Shown here: one piece after another, positions 59,269 through 64,000 of the stretch
Layout: each line of letters begins with the position of its first letter
Numbering within the stretch: position 1 is the stretch's first letter
Origin: Acetomicrobium thermoterrenum DSM 13490
Lineage (GTDB): Bacteria; Synergistota; Synergistia; Synergistales; Acetomicrobiaceae
Direction of reading: 5' to 3'
Length of the DNA stretch: 64,000 bases
NCBI RefSeq assembly: GCF_900107215.1
Contig: NZ_FNPD01000001.1
Span: 62,001 to 126,000 of the forward strand
Position numbers and translations under genes: made by a program
The notes under the pieces: model-generated
What the model was told of the DNA's origin: nothing
What the model saw: only the letters and a program-made list of their open reading frames with translations
The model's database searches: none

Positions 59269-60360
59269 ATGGATACTATGATTTGGGGCAACAGCGTGGG
59301 GGCATGGATAGTTGCCCTTGCTGTTGGTGTTGTTTCTTTTTTCATATTTTACTACTTGAAAAAGATAGCCGATAAATATATCTCTTTTCTGTTTTCTCGA
59401 CGGCCAAGTACGGCCATTAGCCTGGTTTTGGACCTTGTAAGACAGATAAATGTATACTTTTTGATCCTCCTTGCCATACTCGCGGGTTCTTCCTTTCTTT
59501 CCCTGCCGCTGAGGCTATCCAGGGCCATTTCCATGTTGGTGGTTCTTTTTTTGCTCTTACAGGTTGGGCTCTGGGGTAATAAGGCGATCAACTTTTGGCT
59601 GACGTCGAATATAAAAAGAAAGGTCGAAAAGGACCCTTCGGGGGCAACCATGCTTTCGGCCCTTGGCTTCATGGGAAGGCTCCTTTTTTGGGGGATAATA
59701 ATTTTAATCGCTCTGCAGAATATGGGTATAGAAGTATCGGCTCTAGTTGCAGGCTTAGGGATAGGCGGTATCGCCGTAGCTTTGGCGGCCCAGAACATAT
59801 TGGGCGACCTTTTCGCTTCCTGGTCGATAGTGTTGGACAAACCCTTTCTGGTGGGTGACTTCATAGTCATAGACGGCTATTCGGGAACGGTGGAGCACAT
59901 AGGCCTTAAAACGACGAGATTGCGCAGCCTGACCGGGGAACAGCTCATATTTTCCAACTCCGACTTGTTGAAGTGCAGGATACGAAACTACAAGCGCATG
60001 CAAGAGAGGCGCGTCGTCTTTTCCTTTGGAGTGCTCTACGAAACACCTCTCGAAAAGCTTAAAGAAATCCCCGACATAGTCAAAAATATAGTCACTTCAA
60101 TAGAAAACGCCCGCTTTGACAGGGCGCACTTTGCAAGCTACGGCAACTTTTCGCTGAACTTCGAGGTGGTTTACTACGTTCTCTCTTCCGATTACACTGT
60201 CTACATGGACATCCAGCAGAGGATAAACCTTGCCCTTTTCGAGGAGTTTAAAAAGAGGGATATAGTCTTTGCCTACCCGACTCAGACGATCTACGTCTCA
60301 GGAGCCGAGCCGATAAGCGTATCCCTGAAAGGTCAACCTGCTTCAGAAGGATCGGAATAG
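59269..60360 (+). CDS. mscS: Small-conductance mechanosensitive channel (MscS family)
   Basis: 363 residues. Four hydrophobic segments precede the pore-lining helix, which carries the Gly/Ala-rich pattern Leu-Gly-Ile-Gly-Gly-Ile-Ala-Val-Ala-Leu-Ala-Ala-Gln-Asn (near residue 160-177), followed by the beta domain (Gly-Asp-Phe-Ile-Val-Ile-Asp-Gly-Tyr-Ser-Gly-Thr-Val) and a C-terminal cytosolic domain. It would release solutes under hypo-osmotic shock. AAAGGAGG at 59253-59260 fits ATG 59269 better than ATG 59263. Confidence 0.93.
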   Translation: MDTMIWGNSVGAWIVALAVGVVSFFIFYYLKKIADKYISFLFSRRPSTAISLVLDLVRQINVYFLILLAILAGSSFLSLPLRLSRAISMLVVLFLLLQVGLWGNKAINFWLTSNIKRKVEKDPSGATMLSALGFMGRLLFWGIIILIALQNMGIEVSALVAGLGIGGIAVALAAQNILGDLFASWSIVLDKPFLVGDFIVIDGYSGTVEHIGLKTTRLRSLTGEQLIFSNSDLLKCRIRNYKRMQERRVVFSFGVLYETPLEKLKEIPDIVKNIVTSIENARFDRAHFASYGNFSLNFEVVYYVLSSDYTVYMDIQQRINLALFEEFKKRDIVFAYPTQTIYVSGAEPISVSLKGQPASEGSE

Positions 60361-60370
60361 GAGGAGCGAC

Positions 60371-61072
60371 ATGGAGGAAGTAATTCGCTCCATCGCAGAA
60401 TTGATAAGACGTAAGTTCAATCCTCTTAAAATCATTCTTTACGGCTCCTACGCTAGGGGCAGCCAAACATGGGACAGTGACGTCGATTTTCTCGTCGTAG
60501 TCGAAAAGGAAGTGAACAAGCGGGATGTAGCGGTGGCTATGCGCGCTGCCTTGAGCGATTTTCCCTGCGGGAAAGATATAGTAATCGCCACACCTGAAGA
60601 GCTGGCCGTTAAAGGCAGTATTCCCGGAACCCTGCTTTATTCTATGTTAAAGGAGGGTAAGGTCCTGTATGAAGATATGACTCCTTATATCGAAGAGGCC
60701 AGCATCTGGCTGAAATGTGCCTCCGATGACTTAAGTGCTGCTAAAAAATTGCTGGACTTGGGCTTTTATCGCCACGCCTGCTGGCTGTCCGCCATGGGTG
60801 CCGAGAGGGCGTTAAAAGCCCTTTTAATTTCCAATGGCATCCCCTTTCCGCGAAGCCATGACTTAAACGCCCTTTACAGGCTTATTTCCAAACACATATC
60901 TGACGAAAGCCTGAAGCTTGATTCCCTAGAGCTTGCGAAGTTTTCAGAATGGGCCGTCGAGGCTGGGCACCCCGGAGACTGGCCGGCCATTACTCCTCGG
61001 GAAGCCGAAAATGACGTTGCCTCCGCCGAGAGGATTGTCGAAGCCATTACCAAGGCCTTCGGAAAGTTTTAG
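60371..61072 (+). CDS. Single-chain MNT nucleotidyltransferase-HEPN protein
   Basis: 233 residues. The N-terminal half is a minimal nucleotidyltransferase: Gly25-Ser26 in Tyr-Gly-Ser-Tyr-Ala-Arg-Gly and the catalytic acids Asp36 and Asp38 in Ser-Asp-Val-Asp-Phe. The C-terminal half from about residue 105 is a HEPN domain (Ala-Glu-Arg-Ala-Leu-Lys-Ala-Leu-Leu then Pro-Arg-Ser-His-Asp-Leu). The RX4-6H ribonuclease motif of toxic HEPN proteins is not visible where expected. Usually these domains are two genes of a toxin-antitoxin pair; here they are one chain. Function not assigned. Confidence 0.85.
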   Translation: MEEVIRSIAELIRRKFNPLKIILYGSYARGSQTWDSDVDFLVVVEKEVNKRDVAVAMRAALSDFPCGKDIVIATPEELAVKGSIPGTLLYSMLKEGKVLYEDMTPYIEEASIWLKCASDDLSAAKKLLDLGFYRHACWLSAMGAERALKALLISNGIPFPRSHDLNALYRLISKHISDESLKLDSLELAKFSEWAVEAGHPGDWPAITPREAENDVASAERIVEAITKAFGKF

Positions 61073-61178
61073 AATTTTTAAATGCATTTTAAAATAATCG
61101 TAATTATGTTAAGCTATGGGGCGGCATTAGTGCGATAAGGGTTGAAGGATCGTTAGTCCAAAGAAGAAGGGGATGGAA

Positions 61179-62345
61179 ATGTCCAAATACGATTTTGACG
61201 AGGTCTTGGACCGCAGGGGAACCTGTAGCGAAAAGTGGGACGGGTTGCTCGATAACTTTGGGGCAGAAGATCTGCTTCCCATGTGGGTGGCTGACATGGA
61301 CTTCAAGTCTCCTCCTAAAGTAGTGGAGTTTTTTATCGAGAGATCGAAGCATGGCGTGTTCGGCTATCCTGCCAAGGGCAAGTCTTACCATGACGTGATA
61401 GTCGATTGGGTTTTAAAGCGCCACGGTTGGGAAATAAAAAGGGAGTGGATAGTTGACGTTCCCAGTGTCATGCCCGGCATCGCCGCAAGCCTGCTTGCCC
61501 TTACCTCCAAAGGTGACGGAGTCGTCGTGCAACCTCCCGTATATCCTCCCTTCTTTGAGGTGACGGAATCCCTTGACAGGAAGGTCTTGCCCAATTTCCT
61601 GGTTGAGGACGAAGGTTGGCATATGAACCTGAAAAACCTCGAGAAAATTCTTCCTTCGGCCGAAGCGCTGCTCCTTTGCAACCCCCACAACCCGGTGGGC
61701 AGAGTTTGGGCTGAGGATGAGCTTTCTGCCCTTTCGCATCTTTGCACAAAGGCCGGAATTCCGATCATTTCCGACGACATACATTGCGATTTCGTTTACT
61801 CCGGAAGGAAGTACATACCCTTGGCCTCGCTGAACCACGAGGCGATGATGAACAGCGTCACATTTATGTCGGCCAGCAAGACCTTCAATATTGCGGGATT
61901 TAAAAACGCCTACGCCATAGTTCCAAATCCCGATATGAGAGAAAAGCTTACCAAGGTGCTAAGAGGCCTTCATTTCGGTTCGGGAGACCTTTTTGGTATA
62001 CTGGGTCTTGAGACGGCTTACAAATACGGGAGGGATTGGCTCGATGAGCTGATACTTTATCTGGAGAAAAATCGCGATTTTGCCCTCCCGATCCTGCGAA
62101 AGGCGGGCATAGATGTCGTAAAGCCCGAGGGAACGTACCTGCTTTGGCTTGATTTCAGAAAATTTGGCTTAAAGCAGGAGGAGTTAATGGACTTTCTCGC
62201 CAGGAAGGCGAAGTTGGCCTTAAACGACGGCTCCGCTTTCGGGTCAAACGGCGTCGGTTTTGCCAGGATGAACATAGGCTGTCCGAGAAAGACGCTTTCG
62301 GAAGGCCTAAAAAGGCTGACGGAAGCTTTGTCCGAAATACGTTGA
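61179..62345 (+). CDS. patB: PatB/MalY-type aminotransferase (probable cystathionine beta-lyase)
   Basis: 388-residue PLP enzyme of fold type I. The start Tyr-Asp-Phe-Asp-Glu-Val-Leu-Asp-Arg-Arg-Gly-Thr-x-Ser-x-Lys-Trp-Asp is typical of the MalY/PatB group, with Trp-Val-Ala-Asp-Met-Asp-Phe near 35. PLP lysine is Lys234 in Ser-Ala-Ser-Lys-Thr-Phe-Asn. These enzymes cleave C-S bonds in cystathionine or cysteine. ATG 61179 is preferred over ATG 61173 on spacing to AAGAAGGGG. The hydrolase gene follows after 24 bases. Confidence 0.88.
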   Translation: MSKYDFDEVLDRRGTCSEKWDGLLDNFGAEDLLPMWVADMDFKSPPKVVEFFIERSKHGVFGYPAKGKSYHDVIVDWVLKRHGWEIKREWIVDVPSVMPGIAASLLALTSKGDGVVVQPPVYPPFFEVTESLDRKVLPNFLVEDEGWHMNLKNLEKILPSAEALLLCNPHNPVGRVWAEDELSALSHLCTKAGIPIISDDIHCDFVYSGRKYIPLASLNHEAMMNSVTFMSASKTFNIAGFKNAYAIVPNPDMREKLTKVLRGLHFGSGDLFGILGLETAYKYGRDWLDELILYLEKNRDFALPILRKAGIDVVKPEGTYLLWLDFRKFGLKQEELMDFLARKAKLALNDGSAFGSNGVGFARMNIGCPRKTLSEGLKRLTEALSEIR

Positions 62346-62369
62346 ATCCCATTGGGGTGAGGAGGAAGG

Positions 62370-63698
62370 ATGAAGTTGGATCTTTTGATACTCGATGGAT
62401 CTGTCGTAGATCCGGAAAAGCTCGAGACATACAAGGCAAATATAGGCGTTGAAGGCGACAGCATAGTTTACGTCGGAAGCGATGCTCCCACGGATGTCAA
62501 GGTTACGATCGACGCGAAGGGGCTTTACGTCTCGCCGGGTTTTATAGATACTCACGTTCACGACGAAAAGCTCGATGAAGACGACGTCGAAAGGGCTCTG
62601 CTTCTTCAGGGCGTTACTACAGCTGTGGCAGGAAACTGCGGATTGGGGCCCATTTTAAGCGATGAGCTTTTGTCGAAACCTCGCTATTTGAGAATCGGTT
62701 TTTTTACGGGCCATCAGACCTTGAGGCAAGAAGTGGGGCTCAACGACGTATACATGCCTGCCGATTCCAAGGCCATAAAAGAGATGGTCGAGATCCTAAA
62801 GCAGGAGTTGTCCAAGGGCAGCTTTGGCCTTTCTCTCGGACTTGAATACGTTCCCGGGGCAAGTTACAGTGAGATAAGCGAGCTTGCCAAGGTGGTGGCG
62901 CAATACGACAAGAAGTGGGTCTCGATACATATAAGATACGACGGCGAAAGATCGCTTGAAGGCGTTAAGGAAGCAATATCCCTCGCAAGCGAGTGCGGCG
63001 TCAGGGTGCAGATATCCCATTTGGCTAGCATGGCTTCTTTTGGATGTCTCGAAAAGGCCCTTGAGATGATAGAGGAGGCTAAGCCTCACGCCGACGTTAC
63101 CTTCGATTCCTATCCCTACAGGGCATTTTGCACTCGCATTGGATCTGCCGTCTTCGATCCTGGATTTGAGAAGCGGTGGAAAAAGGGTTTTTCCTCGCTC
63201 CAGGTTGCCTCGGGGAAAAACAGGGGCAAAAGACTGACGCAGGAACTTTACGTCAAGCTTAGAAAAGAAGAACCCGACACCCTGATCATAGCCCACGTCA
63301 TGAACGAGGAGGAAGTAAAGGTCGCTTTGAAGCACCCCGATTGTATGATAGCCTCCGACGCACTCATGGAAAATGGCCAGGGTCATCCCCGCGTCTGCGG
63401 CACCTTCCCCAGGGCCTTCAGGATTCTTTTAAAGGAAGGGCTTTCCTGGCCCGAGATCGTGCGCAAGGCGACCTATCTTCCCGCCAAGGCGTCTTGGTTT
63501 GAGGACAGAGGGGTAATCAAGCAAGGCTGCAAGGCCGATCTAGTCGTTTTTCATCCGAAAAAGATAGAGGATTGTGCCACCTTCAAAGAGCCTAACCTTC
63601 CGCCAAAGGGGATAGAATACGTGGTCTTAGGCGGTAAAATTGCGGTACAAAAGGAGACGCTTTTTGAACCCGAGGGAGAAGTGATGTTGCGGAGGTGA
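62370..63698 (+). CDS. N-acyl-D-amino-acid deacylase family amidohydrolase
   Basis: 442 residues. The metal-binding Gly-Phe-Ile-Asp-Thr-His-Val-His-Asp (near residue 57), Gly-Asn-Cys-Gly (near 88), Ser-Leu-Gly-Leu-Glu-Tyr-Val-Pro (near 152), His-Ile-Arg (near 186), Ile-Ser-His-Leu (near 213) and Ala-Ser-Asp-Ala with Gly-His-Pro-Arg (near 328-340) follow the D-aminoacylase pattern. It would hydrolyse N-acyl-D-amino acids or related dipeptide-like substrates. It forms a pair with the PatB gene and ends against a minus-strand gene. Confidence 0.85.
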   Translation: MKLDLLILDGSVVDPEKLETYKANIGVEGDSIVYVGSDAPTDVKVTIDAKGLYVSPGFIDTHVHDEKLDEDDVERALLLQGVTTAVAGNCGLGPILSDELLSKPRYLRIGFFTGHQTLRQEVGLNDVYMPADSKAIKEMVEILKQELSKGSFGLSLGLEYVPGASYSEISELAKVVAQYDKKWVSIHIRYDGERSLEGVKEAISLASECGVRVQISHLASMASFGCLEKALEMIEEAKPHADVTFDSYPYRAFCTRIGSAVFDPGFEKRWKKGFSSLQVASGKNRGKRLTQELYVKLRKEEPDTLIIAHVMNEEEVKVALKHPDCMIASDALMENGQGHPRVCGTFPRAFRILLKEGLSWPEIVRKATYLPAKASWFEDRGVIKQGCKADLVVFHPKKIEDCATFKEPNLPPKGIEYVVLGGKIAVQKETLFEPEGEVMLRR

Positions 63699-63947
63699 TC
63701 AATCTCCGTTCATCAGAATCCAGGGCCCCTCTTCGTCCTTCTCTCGGGAGGGGTCGTATATCCAGAGCTTACCGGAAGAAGAGTCGAACTTCATCATTCC
63801 GTCGTCGTTTATGATTAGTTTATACCTATCGGGGTGGGCAAATAAAGCGTTTCCCAAGTTTACGGAGAATCCCACGACGATACCTATCGTGAAACTTATT
63901 ATGATGATTATTGTTATAATACCTATAGAGAGGTAGTTTTTGGCCAT
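63699..63947 (-). CDS. Small single-span membrane protein, unknown
   Basis: 82 residues. A short basic start is followed by an Ile-rich membrane helix (about residues 7-28), then a short soluble part with Asp-Arg-Tyr-Lys-Leu-Ile and a Trp-Ile-Tyr-Asp-Pro segment. It resembles no family I know. Its stop codon abuts the stop of the converging hydrolase gene. It may be transcribed with the tRNA upstream of it on the minus strand. Confidence 0.55.
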   Translation of the reverse strand: MAKNYLSIGIITIIIIISFTIGIVVGFSVNLGNALFAHPDRYKLIINDDGMMKFDSSSGKLWIYDPSREKDEEGPWILMNGD

Positions 63948-63972
63948 CTTTGAAATGCCCCTAAATAAAAAA

Positions 63973-64000
63973 TGGTAGCCCCAAGGGGATTCGAACCCCT
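63973..64000 (-). tRNA. tRNA 3' end, minus strand, cut by window edge
   Basis: Read on the minus strand, the last 28 bases give a T arm AGGGG-TTCGAAT-CCCCT, then the acceptor 3' strand TGGGGCT, discriminator A and encoded CCA. The identity cannot be read because the anticodon lies outside the window. A T-rich stretch follows the CCA. Confidence 0.85.

Overview
The window is a compact, gene-dense bacterial chromosome segment with nearly all genes on the + strand. I infer an anaerobic, diderm, thermophile-like lineage, most probably Synergistota (Acetomicrobium/Anaerobaculum-like). The reasons are Firmicutes-like housekeeping gene order, frequent TTG and GTG starts, a very long RpoC with two lineage-type insertions, a Cys-rich insertion in EF-Tu, and the remnant of an outer-membrane P-ring flagellar gene. 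No 16S gene is present, so the assignment is an inference.

Layout. 1-4.95 kb: cell shape and division genes (end of mreD, mrdA, minC, minD, minE, rodA). 4.97-12.3 kb: a radical SAM protein with its DUF2344 partner, ribonuclease G, then smc. 12.2-18.7 kb: a translation and quality-control run (tRNA adenine methyltransferase, rsmI, metG, tatD, tgt, ywlC), closed by tRNA-Leu(CAG). 18.9-27.5 kb: rpoB-rpoC behind a consensus sigma70-type promoter. 27.6-32.2 kb: str operon (ybxF, rpsL, rpsG, fusA, tuf). 32.2-47.6 kb: S10-spc-alpha ribosomal superoperon from rpsJ to rplQ, with secY, adk, map, a KOW protein, infA and rpmJ inside it. 47.6-50.9 kb: ECF transporter ATPases and transmembrane coupler plus truA. 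50.9-52.7 kb: an mreB/mbl paralogue, a chimeric flagellar remnant and a YkgJ-type Cys-cluster protein. 52.8-64 kb: smaller metabolic units (lysine 6-aminotransferase, DUF3084 protein, zinc-ribbon protein, GNAT, metK, comF, tRNA-Ala(GGC), speD, mscS, an MNT-HEPN fusion, a PatB aminotransferase, a D-aminoacylase-like hydrolase) and, on the minus strand, a one-helix membrane protein and the 3' end of a tRNA.

The genes from rpoB to rplQ supply the transcription and translation core, with RNA polymerase subunits rpoB, rpoC and rpoA all within 28 kb. The flanks supply cell-wall elongation, division-site placement, chromosome condensation, RNA processing, tRNA modification and SAM metabolism (metK, speD and several SAM users).

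The most unusual locus is 51964-52287. It is an intact small ORF that starts like the rod protein FlgF and continues in frame as the C-terminal region of the P-ring protein FlgI. This looks like the scar of a deletion that removed flgF-flgG-flgA-flgH and most of flgI next to mbl. Other notable items are a duplicated jaw-like module inside RpoC, a CxCx4CxxC insertion in EF-Tu, a promoter whose -35 box lies in a hairpin between rpoC and the str operon, a possible SD-masking leader before metK, and the single-chain MNT-HEPN protein. I did not find a CRISPR array, prophage, transposon or recognisable defence island.
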